This document shows, piece after piece, positions 1-10,294 of a DNA stretch of 64,000 nt. The first letter of the stretch is position 1. The number at the start of each line of letters is the position of its first letter. Source of the stretch: Dioszegia crocea (lineage: Eukaryota; Basidiomycota; Tremellomycetes; Tremellales; Bulleribasidiaceae); assembly GCA_001600615.1 (NCBI GenBank), contig BCKK01000002.1, forward strand, positions 62,001 through 126,000. The letters run 5' to 3'. Both the position numbers and the translations under genes were made by a program. Under the pieces are notes generated by a model that was not told the origin of the DNA, did not search any database, and saw only the letters and a program-made list of their open reading frames with translations.

Positions 1-1627
1 CCGGGGGATGAGGGCAGGAAGGCGAGCTTTAATGAAGTTGCAAGAATATCCTTTGGAAAGGGATGGATAACTAGGCTGTTTGATGTGAGCTTGCAATTGC
101 CTATGGACTTTCAGGCCACACGAAGCTGACTTGGCAGCTTGCTATAGCAATCAAGTGCTTCGGGGTATCTGTATCGTATCTTATCATCTGCAAAGTAAGC
201 TTGTATCGCTCAGTTTCCTTCGACTTGCACCTGATGAACCTTAGACATTACTACCGAAAGTATCAGAGACTATTGCAGCGGTGATACATCAACCTCTGGC
301 TGCGGAATCTATACTCCGCTCGCAAGACTTTTGGCTTCTGACAACGATGGGCGTTATCGTCCCTCTGAGCTTTTTGCGTACTTTGGATAGTCTAAAGTTC
401 ACCAGTCAGATCGCGCTGGCTTCAGTCGCTTAGTCAGTCTGATCTACTGTCATTATGGTACGCGAGCTGATCTAATAGTCTCATATGTGTCGTCGTTGGC
501 TGGTTTGCAATCAAAGGACCCAGCCCTGAGCGGGGAGAAATACATCTCTGGCGGTTTGGGAAGCAGACATTGTCGAGTTTCCCAGTTCAGGTTTTCGCCT
601 TTACATGCGCACAAAATGTCAGTTCTTCTTTTCATATGACTATTTCAGTGACGCAATGTACACCTGACTGACGTCGCAGCTCTTCCCCATCTATAACGAG
701 CTTCGCGATCGCTCGCAGAAGAACATGAACTCCGTCATTGTTGCTTCGATCGGTTCTGCCGCTGCGTGTTACGAAATTGTGAGCTTTGTGGAGGTCCGGG
801 ATACGCATCCAAAGAATCAGAAGCTGACTTTCGGTAGCTCGGTATCGTAAGTCCGCACTTGCAGTTACCTCACTCAAGCATCTTTGCTGACTTATAGATC
901 GGCTATCTGACCTTCGGTGACCTAGTCGGATCCAACATTATCGCCATGTATCCACCAACCTCCCTCCTGATCGCTCTTGGACGACTAGGTATCGTCCTCC
1001 TGGTTGGTCTATCCTACCCACTCCAGCTCCTGCCCTGCCGCGCGTGTGTCTACGCATTCACGAGCGGTATCGTCAAGGGAAAGAAGGCACCGCCAATGTT
1101 TTCAAGCCGGACAGATTCTGCCGACACACCCGGACCTTCTGTAACCGACGAGGACGAGGATGACTATGATGACGAGGATGGACCATTGATGCCGAAGCGA
1201 TATCAGTATGGTACCGCCATTGGAATTGAGGAAATGCGAAATAGCAAATTTGTGGGCTTCACTTCCGGGATTCTGATTGCCGGTTTCTTGATCGCCCTGG
1301 CGGTGGACGAGCTGGAAGTTGGTGAGTCCACTCTTGAGCCATTGTACGGTCTTGGAACTAATGAGACAGTGCTGGGGTTCGTTGGCTCGACAGGTTCGAC
1401 CATCATTTCCTTCATCTTGCCGGGATTCTTCTACTTCAAGCTGTTCAGACAAGAGAAGGGTCCGGTGAAGTGGTTTGCGCTCGCGTTGGGGATTTATGGA
1501 TTAGCAGTGATGGCTTTCTGGTGAGTCCTCATTGCCGGGATAATCTATCTGGGATGCGGCTGACGTACATAGTCTTACATTCAACATAATGAAGCTTATA
1601 GCTGGAAAAGCACCAGCCGGACATTAG
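1..1627 (+). CDS. Vacuolar amino-acid transporter, AVT/SLC38 family (5' end outside window)
   Basis: Partial gene; the reading frame is open from base 1. Exons by my reading: 1-84, 138-194, 245-432, 479-617, 680-778, 838-846, 898-1520, 1573-1627, with 44-62 nt introns that mostly carry a CTGAC-type branch site. The product has many hydrophobic helices with family landmarks: DLAIAIKCFGVSVSYLI, FLRTLDSLKFTSQIALAS, FTCAQNLFPIYNEL, GYLTFG and GSTGSTIISFILPG. These match fungal AVT5/6/7-type proton-coupled exporters that move amino acids from the vacuole to the cytosol. An acidic loop (about 1140-1190) sits between helices. A stop at 1522 lies just inside a consensus donor; splicing to 1573 gives the family-like end CLTFNIMKL, so I place the stop at 1627. 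Convergent with the next gene, about 96 nt away. The exact AVT subgroup is not resolved. Confidence 0.88.
838..846 (+). other. 9-nt micro-exon (Leu-Gly-Ile) in the AVT-like gene
   Basis: The bases CTCGGTATC lie between two introns, 779-837 and 847-897. Each has a GT donor, a GCTGAC branch sequence and a TAG acceptor. Including these three codons gives CYEI-LGI-IGYLTFG, which keeps the spacing expected for this family between the YEI and GYLTFG blocks. Skipping the exon keeps the frame but removes three residues from a membrane helix. Confidence 0.7.
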
Positions 1628-1723
1628 ATCATATAATGTGTGCCGGACTTTCGCGGCTAGGAGATCATGTAGCTGCATGCATGTTGTCATTATTGGTACG
1701 GTGCGCCTACTAAAAGCTACAGG

Positions 1724-4700
1724 TCAAGCGCTTAGTGCTTCTCTCCTAGCTTCATCCTGGGCTTTACTCATTTTGTACGCCATATCAGCCGCCACCGCGC
1801 TCTTCCCCTCACCAGTCATCAACGCCGTCATACCCCCACTCGTCTTCATCCCCGTATACGGCAACGGCATCATTCCAGGTCTCAGCTCAACCTCCTGCAT
1901 TTCCTCCACGTCCACTTCGAGACCATCCCGCATACATCTCGCACAGCCCTCGACGAGATTCCGACAATCCTCCTCGATCCCAGGCCACCAAAACGTCTCG
2001 CCCATCTTGGTCAACATTGTCTCGGGACCCCAGTGCGCCGATCCACCCTCATCTCCCGAATCTACCACCTCGAAGTGCGCATCTTGTAATAATTCCGCCC
2101 GGATTTGTCCGGCTGGGGGAACGAGCAGGGCGTCACTGCCTCCATCTTCGGCGTCAGGGTCTGGGCGGAGGTACAGCAGCCCCACGTCCGATAAGACGAA
2201 ATCTTCGGATTCTTTGCCTGCGCGAAGATCAGATATGAGTGAGACGAGGTCGGGATCGAGGGGATACGCAGCGAGCCACCGGACGGTCTCTGGGTCGATG
2301 GGTGGATGGGGGGTGTAAGATGTGGGAAGAGCGGGCAGGGGTGGGGCGTGGGGATCGATAGCGAGGAGTGTATCGACCTGAAGAGGATCTTCTTGGGTTG
2401 CGAAGTACGATGCTGCGCCGGTATTGCGGATGTGACGCATAGGGCGGGTGTTGGGTGGGAAGAGGATAGCTGCTGGTGTGGGTGATGGTGGCGCGTTGAA
2501 GGTTTCGATGTTGTACCTCTTCTCATTCAGCCCTTCGGCATTTCAAACTGACAAGTGAGGCAGAGCCGACTTACGGCGTGTACCAAGTACCTCATGGCAG
2601 AGAGTATGGGGTCTGCGGAGAAGACGAAGCAGATGACTGGCACGAGTGTTCCCGTACTATGTTGAAGAATAAGCTCGGGTTTTGATTGTAGCAAGAAATC
2701 ACTCACGCCAATGCCGCCTTTTTGTCCGCTACCGCATTCCGGACCTGCAAGTAGAATCCCGCTGCGGTGCCTGTCTATATCCGTCAGACACTTACACTTC
2801 ATTCAGACCCACTCAATCGACTCACCGCACACAGGCACAACACCCCAATCATTGCAGCCAAAATATGCCCCACCGGTCCCCTCCTATGCGCCCACCAAGC
2901 CCACCACACCCATCCATAAGCATCATACGGCGGTCGCTCGCACCGTACCCGCATATCAACCTCCTTCTGCACCACCTCATCATCACTCAACAAGACTGCA
3001 GGGGCGACAGTCCTCGGTACACCTGACGGAAGACCAGTAAGTGGCGGGAGAGGGTCTGAGGTGATGAAGAAGTCCCAAGGAATCGACAGGCCGAATAGGA
3101 GGAAGAAGTGTAGGAAGGCAATCGTGAGGTGATAGACTCCCAGTAGCCAAGTGAAACCTGTGAGTGCCGCGAGAAGATAATTGAGGGTGACTTGGACAGA
3201 GTCACTGTGCTTTGTCAGCCGGGTTTAGCTGGGGTAGAGGTGTACTTACGGTCCTGGGATCTGGAAGCTGTGAGATGAAGCTACAAAGTCTGCTTTTCTG
3301 TATGTCTTACATATCGGACTGCGTGTCAGCGAATGAGACCCTTCGCGTGGCAGATAACTCACTCTTTCGTCTCGAGTTGACACCACCCTCCGACCCCTAG
3401 CCCGAACGCCCCACTGGTTCCCTCTCCAATCTTACCCCCAAACCCACCATGCTCTACTTTCACAAGCGTACCCAGAGTACCCTTCGATTGTAAAGCAAGG
3501 GTAAGTACCATCGCACTCATTAGCAGAAGTACGGGCGTGATGAATGGCCGGTAAGTCATGTACACCTGACCAACTTTGGTGATCTTCATTCTCGATAACA
3601 TGTCGTTTGGCCGAAGCGGAGCTAGCGTCTTGCCTAATGCTCTTAGACCGCTCTTCCCAGGTCGGTCAACTGATGGTGCAAGATTCTGCTGGAACCTCAG
3701 TCCGCCTGGAGGGGCGTAGGGGTTTGAGCCATCAGTCAAGGGTGCCGTTCCTTCTTCGCTGATATCTGACGGTCGTCGTCTGTGTTGAATGGGAGGAAGA
3801 GTATATCGGGCTGGTGCTACCGACATTCGTCCGAGCTTATGCAAGCCTCGAGGAGTGAGTACCGCCCTTGTGTCTCGATCGACCTTACGGGGCTGATGAT
3901 GTGAGGGACCACGTCGATGGAGGCCGTTGGTGATGGACGATGCTGACAGCGGCTTTTGCTCGAACAACGAGGATGAGCGCTTGTGTAATGGATTGCGCGT
4001 AGAGCTCGAGGTGTCGATGGGACTAGGGATCGGAGGCGCTCGATGACTGATCGAGATGGGGGAGTCGGCATACACGCGGGGGTACAGTTCTGCCGATGGG
4101 GTCGAAATGGAGTCGCGATACCCCTCTGCTCCTTGTCCCGCCGATAGCCCCTCTAGCGACCGCCTATCCTCATAAACTGTCTCCAGTATCGTACCTCGAG
4201 GCGCATAACTGCTCTTGCTCCAAGCAGTATGTGCCTCAGCCCACTTCCCTTCGTCCTCTTCAAGTCCCTGGGCCCCATACCCTGTCCGGTCCCTCTCGTT
4301 GTCAACTTCTCCGGCGTGATCTCCAGCCGAGATCAAACCACCAGCTTCCTCCCCATCAACTACAGAAGCCGGAGAACTTCCATCGACCCGTTCACTCCAC
4401 TGCCTTGGTGCGTAAATCGGAGACTCCCTTCCGTCGCCCTGGATGGGGAGGGCGGTGGTCGTCAACGGGTATTCAGACTCGGTACACGCCGTCTGGGGCT
4501 GTTGACTCCGAGTCGACATCCGAGCCGAGGGCTGATCTCCCTTCGTCCAGTCCGAACGAGCATACAGCGGAGTATTGTTCGTGCCATCGCTATCATCGTC
4601 CTCAGCCTCGGCATGCACGAGGAGACCATCCGTCGATACCTGACGTATATGTTGTTGCCGGCTTACGCCGTGCAGCCCATGCTGTGCCGGTAGTGGAGGT

Positions 4701-4879
4701 GGAGGTGAAAATCCGCTGATAGATGGGGCGGAGGAGTAGCCGGTGGGTGGCCGAGCGATGGAGTTGTACGGAAATGGGGCTGAAGCGGCGGAAGAGGGAG
4801 CACTGGAGATTGAAGCTCTGCGAATCTCCCGTTTCGATAGTCCCATGTCGATATATCTGGAGATCCTAGGTGAATACAT
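1724..4879 (-). CDS. Multi-pass membrane protein with C-terminal H2C2 (retro-integrase type) zinc-binding region
   Basis: Exons 3363-4879, 3250-3318, 2826-3204, 2707-2774, 2575-2656 and 1724-2518 join to 969 aa. Residues 1 to about 450 are disordered and Ser/Pro/Arg-rich. Then comes a membrane unit: one helix (FITPVLLLMSAMVLTLAL), a Gly/Cys loop with FGLGVGGWCQL and a later Cys, two joined helices in the 2826-3204 exon, then helices around GHILAAMIGVLCLC and LVPVICFVFSADP. The loop and helix order recalls SUR7/PalI claudin-like proteins, but I cannot assign the family. The last 260 aa include HFEVVD..., AHWGPETM, ETFWWPGIEEDC and EGCARCMRDG. This is a His-x13-His-x29-Cys-x2-Cys pattern with the FWWPG core of Ty3/gypsy integrase zinc-binding domains. 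No reverse transcriptase, RNase H or DDE catalytic core is visible. The start could also be the Met 12 codons in. Confidence 0.7.
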
Positions 4880-5138
4880 TCAGATGGGTGATACCCTCAG
4901 ATGAAATTATACCGTACGTCAACACCCTTTGTGCCAAATCTAGGAGGTAAGTCACAAAGGACCATATCAAAAATGAGCAATACTCTGCGGTAGTGCCTAG
5001 ACCTCTGTTCATTAGTGCCGAGGAGGTGCTCGATCAGTGGTATGCCAGTTGCCAAGTTGACCCGGGCAGCTTTACCGATGTTGGCATATTGTCACAACCT
5101 GGCTATATCGCCCAAGCGGGAAGTTTCCGCCATTACAC

Positions 5139-6399
5139 CTACTTGCTGTCCTTGTCGAGAGGCTCAATGTCGGGCTTGGGACCGACGGGAACAATTCGGG
5201 GCGGGTTGATTTGAGCGTGCGAGAAGTAGTAGTGCTCCTTGATGTCTGTTCTCGTCAGCCATGCTCATCGGCCACACAATAATGAGAAGACTCACGCTCA
5301 AAGTTGGTGGTATTCTTGAAGGCTGGGTAGTTCCAGTACAGCCTGCGGAGCCACAAGTTGATATTGGGGAAGTCATGACGGACTGAAAGTCAGCATCTGT
5401 TCAACTAACGAGGAGGGTGTAAACTTACTGGTACCGAAGTTGCACTTAAAGTGACCGTGGTAAACTGGGTCGAATCGGACGATAGTCGTGTAGAGTCTGG
5501 ACGTCAGCTTCGGTCCTCGATCCCAGTAGATGCAACTCACCTGACATCGGCCTCGGTCAACCTATCACCGACAAGGAATGTCCTCCCATCGCTCAATCGC
5601 TCTTCGAGCTTCTTCAGCGCCGCCTCAAGCTTGTTGACAGCCTCCTCGTATGCCTTCTGCTTAGTCGCAAAGCCGGACTTGTAAACGCCGTTGTTGACAT
5701 CGTTGTAGACCCACTCGTTGAGCTCGTCAATCTCCGCCCTGAGCTCCTGGGGGTAAAGATCGAGCTCCTTCTCCTTGCCCTGGAGCGAGTCGTTGAACCC
5801 AGTGTTAAGGAACCGGATCACCTCGCTCGATTCATTACTGACAATCGTCTCGCCCTTCTTGTCCCAAATGACGGGCACGGTGAATCGTGCGTTGTATTCG
5901 GGATCGGCCTTGTAGTAGAGATCGCTGACGTATTTCGAGCCGTAAAGCTTATCGGCGGTGGCGCCCGGGAAAGAGTCGAAGCTGTGAGCACTGACGGGCT
6001 CGGACTCTTTGGCAGCGTTCTCGGGTGTGACAAAGTGCCAACCGCCCTCGAGCATGTGGGGGTGGACGGTGGAGACGTCTGATCGGTCAGCTTGAGACCT
6101 AAGCCTTGGTATGATACGCACCGATATAGTCCTGCAGACCCTTAAGCTCGCGCACGATCAGAGCTCGGTGTGCCCAAGGGCAGGCGAGGCAGACGTAGAG
6201 ATGATATCGGCCTAGAGGGATCTCATCAGCCGATTTCTGCAATTTGCCACATCATAGACTCACCCTTCTCAGGCTCGAATTTCCCGCCCTTCTCGATGAC
6301 ATCCCTGAAGCTACTGGTCTGTCGCTTGAACGAGCCATCGCCTGATGCCCATCCAGTGATGGACTTGCCGCCATCGGGTTTGGAGTCTTCGCCGGCCAT
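5139..6399 (-). CDS. ECM4: Glutathionyl-hydroquinone reductase / Xi-class GST (ECM4-like), copy 1
   Basis: Six exons (6264-6399, 6122-6211, 5541-6078, 5429-5496, 5296-5382, 5139-5245) give 341 aa. The N-terminal thioredoxin-like half carries [19 protein letters not shown]; the Cys of CPWAH is the catalytic cysteine of the Xi class, which reduces glutathionyl-hydroquinones and other glutathione conjugates. Further family blocks are [49 protein letters not shown] and a C-terminal LWLRRLYWN. The ATG at 6399 is chosen because it lines up with copy 2 and because a TATATA run at about 6514-6520 lies some 115 nt upstream. An in-frame ATG at 6516 would add a basic 39-aa leader (see findings). Tandem paralogue of the next gene. 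Confidence 0.9.
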
Positions 6400-6750
6400 G
6401 ATGGGAGATCTAGTAAAGTGTCGAAGGTGTGGTATGAGGAGGTTTAAACGGGAGCAGGTGGGTGATACTCTGGTTGATGTAATTCGAGTGACGAGAGTAG
6501 CTGATCTGAGCAGCATATATACCTTGTGAGGGTGTGAAAGGGATGATTGATGGCTGACTCAGAGCGCAGAGTGCTCGGTCATGGTTGTCGGCTGAATCCG
6601 GCTAAACTTTTTGGGCGGAATGAGGAGGCGTCTTTCCGGCGGAACAACAGTGCTGCCCTTGTTCCAGAACGTGCGCGGCTAAATGTCCTACTGGTGCATA
6701 CAGACTGGGGTTAGGGCCCGTGCCAGACCTGCTATATATCTAATGACTAT
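6400..6750. promoter_or_regulatory. Intergenic: promoter of GST copy 1 and 3' flank of copy 2
   Basis: No gene of its own. On the minus strand there is a TATATA box at about 6514-6520. A perfect 11-bp palindrome, TTCCGGCGGAA, sits at 6634-6644. Ten bases of this motif recur on the opposite strand upstream of copy 2 (8379-8388). Confidence 0.4.
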
Positions 6751-7999
6751 CTACATCTCGTGTTGGCCGAGTCGCTCAATGTCCGGCTTGGGACCGACGG
6801 CGACAATGCGAGTGGGGTTGATGTCGCCGCTGGAGTAGTAGTAGAGCTCCTTAAGACCTAGGATGATCAGCTTGATTCATCATGTACGACAGCACGATGG
6901 ACAAAGAGATCAATGTGACTTACTGTCAAAGTCGGTGGTGTTCTTGAAGGCCGTGTGGTTCCAGTACAACCTGCGGAGCCAGAGGTGGAGTCGGGGGAAG
7001 TCGTGACGGACTGAGGGGTCAGCACGAGGGTTGAAGAAGGAGACCGAAGAGAAGACTTACTGGTACCAAAGCTGCACTTGAAGTGACCGTGGTAGACTGA
7101 GTCAAACCGGATGAGGGTGGTGTAGAGCCTGGAAAGTCAGCTAGGTCCATCTCGCGTTAACATCAAATGAAGACTAACCTGATATCGGCCTCAGTCATCC
7201 TCTCACCAAGCAGGAAAGTCCTCCCATCGTCGAGTCGCTCCTCGAGCGCGCGCATCGCGACCTCGACATCCTTGACCGCCTCGTCGTATAGCTTCTGCTT
7301 GATGGCGGTGCCTCTAGACACCCATGTTGACGTCGTCCATGATGAAGTCGTTCAACTCATGCATCTCCTTCTCGAGGTCCTTGGGGCAGAGGTCCAAGTC
7401 CTTCTCCTTGCCGTGCAGGAGGTCGTTGAAGCAAGTGTTGAGGAAGTGGAGGATCTCGCCCGACTCGTTGTTGACCGCCGTGCAGGTCTTGGTGTCCCAG
7501 AGGAGGGGGACGCTGTGGCCGGCCGTGGTGGTGGGGTCGGCCTTGTGGTAGACATCGCTGAGGTATGCGGAGCCGTAGAGCTTGTCGTCCGTGGCACCGG
7601 GGAAGGAGTCGTAGCTGTGGGCGCTGGCAGGGAGGGAGGGCTTCTTGGCGTTGGCAGGAGTGACAAAGTGCCAGCCACCGTCGAGCATCTGAGGGTGGAC
7701 GATGGAGACACCTGACTGTCAGCGAAATCCTCAAGGCAGTGAGGAGCAGAACATACCGATGAAGTCCTTAAGACCCTTGAGTTCCAGCATGATCGAGACT
7801 CGCTGAGCCCAGGGACAGCCAAGGCAGGCGTAGAGGTGGTAGCGGCCTGAACGGGTCAGCTGGCTGACGCCATCAGATGGAGCAAAGACTTACCCTTCTC
7901 CGGCTCGAACTTCCCGCCTTTCTCGATGACGTCCGAGTACTTGGCCGTCTTCTCCTTGACCTGGACTGACTGGGTGCGGGTGGATGCTTTACCGGACAT
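6751..7999 (-). pseudogene. Glutathionyl-hydroquinone reductase / Xi-class GST, copy 2, frameshifted
   Basis: Paralogue of the preceding GST with the same splice pattern (first exons 7894-7999, 7757-7846, 7179-7711). It keeps the catalytic block RYHLYACLGCPWAQR and GGWHFVTP, and ends in [18 protein letters not shown]. In exon 3 the frame closes at a TAG (7314-7316) directly after DDVNMGV, where copy 1 continues. Beyond that point a shifted frame resumes the family sequence (KQKLYDEAV, ALEERLDDGRTFLLGE, MTEADIR). Exon 3 is 533 nt against 538 nt in copy 1, and the net 5-nt shortfall maps to this spot. The downstream exons and splice sites look intact, so this is either a recent lesion or an assembly error. 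The annotated product would end about 80 residues short of the all-alpha half. A TATATA box lies at about 8132-8140. Confidence 0.8.
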
Positions 8000-9088
8000 G
8001 TTGAGTAAGGGGTGCGGAAGTTGTGGTGTGGAAGTTATAGGGTGTGGAGTGGGGAAGGTGGAAAGGTTTGGTGAAGTGAGACTGGGAAAGATGATGGATG
8101 GAAGAGAAGGAGATGCAGCTGTCGAGGCTCCTTATATATTTGCTCTGGCTAGCCTCTTGTCAGCTGATGGCGTATGTTCCACGCTTCGCCCATGTATCGT
8201 CCACGCAACTGTCAGCAAATGTCAGCACCGATCGTTGACTACAGACTCATATCGATCTGAGGTTTGCTGCGCGACGCGCTGACCCGAACGATCAACAATC
8301 GCTTTGGAAGAATCTGATGATCAAACTATGCCAATTTTCGACATTCATCAGCCATTTTTTCAGGCAGACATCGCATCGTCCGCCGGAACAGAGCTAGCGG
8401 AGCCTATAGGGCGAGTTTTACATCGGGAAGGTGTATATTGAGTGAGATAGCGAGTTGGAAGTATACCAAAGGATTGCCAAAGGACGCTCGCGCTCGGGCT
8501 AGCTCGCGGAATCAAAATGGTCGGATGCCAAATGTCCCGATTGGGGATATGAAACGCCCTGAAACCACATGAAACCCGTCAGTGCGTTGCCGCGCCTTGC
8601 GATCTTCGATCTGTACGCTCGGGCCATGAGCGCCGAAATCAGCGGAGAAAGCAAGTCAGCACCGAAGGACCCTTCCAAGCCATTTACTAGCGTGAAACCG
8701 CAGGCGTCGGTCACACACACACTGCCGCCACTGGAAACGGCTCTTTCGCCGGTGGACATCAACCCCGATGGCCGGCCCGCCCCCACAGCGCCCGACCCCG
8801 GCGCGGCTGACGAAGTGTGAGGTCTCACGAAGCCTCACGCAAGGGAAGGTCGGATAGTAGATGGAGCAATGCGGAAGTACCGTCAGGTTACAGGTGGTGG
8901 CCCAGCGACAGGTTGACACCAAGACAACTCATACCTCACTCACTGCTTTAAGCTTGGACGCATGGAAGCAGATTTACGTGACATTGATGACGTCATCCCG
9001 CAGCCGTCGCGCTGCAGCTTCGCCAATTTGTCCAAAGTCAGAACAACCCGACTTTAACCATTACTTACCACGATCAAACATCCTCAAG
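8000..9088. other. Intergenic, promoter of GST copy 2 and upstream of the senescence-domain gene
   Basis: Contains the TATA-like run for GST copy 2 at about 8132-8140 (minus strand) and the motif TCCGCCGGAA at 8379-8388. A possible 83-codon ORF (8569-8820) is listed separately. No other gene is seen. Confidence 0.4.
8569..8820 (+). CDS. Possible small disordered protein (83 codons)
   Basis: Single-exon ORF with an inner ATG at 8626 (MSAEISGESKSAPKDP...). The product is rich in Pro, Ala, Ser, Asp and Glu, has no domain, and ends PDPGAADEV. Codon third positions look GC-rich like neighbouring exons. It has no paralogue in the window and no recognised family. It could be a chance ORF or one exon of an unrecognised gene. 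Confidence 0.25.
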   Translation: MKPVSALPRLAIFDLYARAMSAEISGESKSAPKDPSKPFTSVKPQASVTHTLPPLETALSPVDINPDGRPAPTAPDPGAADEV

Positions 9089-10294
9089 ATGAGCGCTATA
9101 CTGTCAATCCCATCAGCTACAGCTTCGCAAATCGCGGCAACAGGAATGGCGCCTCTGCCACTTGCGACAGGCGAGCTGACGCTAAATGTCATTCCTGCCA
9201 ACCCGCCATCACACCCGTCCGAAACCATCACTCTTTCTGTGGGGACTGTCTCATTTCCCCTTCTCCCCAACACACCTCTGCAGCGAGTTCGAGCGAAGGA
9301 GGAGCACGCTAGCTACCTCTTTACTCCGCTAGCTTTGGACGGTGGTGCGGGTGTCGGGCAGGTTCTGATCCAGATGAAGAACAGGTCAGTTAACGCGCTT
9401 AGCGACATTCGATCAAGACGCGCAAGAAACTGATATGATGCAGTACAAACCAGGGCGAATGGGAAGCTACTGAAGCGCTGTGTCGCAAGCTCGAAGAAAC
9501 GCTGAAGAGCCGCCACCTCTGGGACGAAAAGATCCACTTTGTCAATGACGAATACGACACCGCAGGCGTTCCCGTCAAGGGCTGGGGAGATACCGTGGCG
9601 GGTGCTGTTACAGGCGGTGCCAGCTTTATTGCTGCGAAGATCGCCAGCATTGCTGACTCGTAAGTTGCGAATACCATCCCACATCCCACAAGCCACACAT
9701 GCACGAGCATCTGAGCTGATTGTTCAGGCACCTCGGCGCTACCAACACTACCCGAAGTACTCTACCCACTCACACATCCTCCGGCTCTGCCACCACATTG
9801 GTCAACGATCCTTCCGCCCGCCCGAGCATCACTAGTCGAGTGTCCGAAGCTGGCCGAAACCTCGTCGCTCAACTGCCACCTAGCGTCCAGAAATTCGCCG
9901 AGCCTACGCCGGAACATGAGAAGAGCGATATTAGGAAAGCGGCGGATGAGGGATGGGAGCAGGTTACTATTGCGGCCAAGGGGATTGCTGGCGCTGCGGG
10001 TATGGTAGGCAAGAGTGTGAGCGAGAACGGGAAAAGGGCTGTAGAGGCGAACTTCGGGAAATCTGCGCGTGAGTTATCTCTTCATCAGGATCCTCTTCTA
10101 TTCAAGATGGGCGCTCCGATGTGTGCAAGGCTTGCGAGAGCAGATATGAGATGGTTTGACGAGAAAACGAGCTGATTATCCTAGCTGCTGCTGGCCAGTC
10201 AAGCGCGTCCATACCATCAGCGGCACTCTCCTCGGATCCTGAGACCAGTGCTACAGCTCAAGGGCCAGCGCCCGTAGGTGTCCACCAGGGTTAG
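9089..10294 (+). CDS. Senescence/spartin-domain protein
   Basis: Exons 9089-9384, 9444-9659, 9728-10068 and 10185-10294 give 320 aa. The C-terminal half carries WGDTVAGAVTGGASFIAAKI, then EGWEQVTIAAKGIAGAAGMV and GKSVSENGKRAVEANFGKSA. This Ala/Gly-rich amphipathic pattern is the hallmark of the senescence domain shared by plant senescence proteins and animal spartin. Those proteins associate with lipid droplets and endosomal membranes. The N-terminal part (residues 1-120) has a beta-rich look (ETITLSVGTVSFPLLP, SYLFTPLAL). The last exon encodes a short acidic/Ser-rich tail. The start is the first ATG after an A/C-rich leader. Lipid-droplet or membrane binding is inferred from the family. Confidence 0.75.

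Noticed and set aside
1724..2440. A separate Ty3/gypsy retrotransposon fragment
   Set aside because: No LTRs, reverse transcriptase or DDE core nearby, and the reading frame is joined by a good intron (2519-2574) to the membrane protein upstream.
7314..7320. An intron explaining the stop in GST copy 2
   Set aside because: No GT...AG pair of workable length spans the site, and copy 1 has no intron there; a frameshift explains the 5-nt length difference better.
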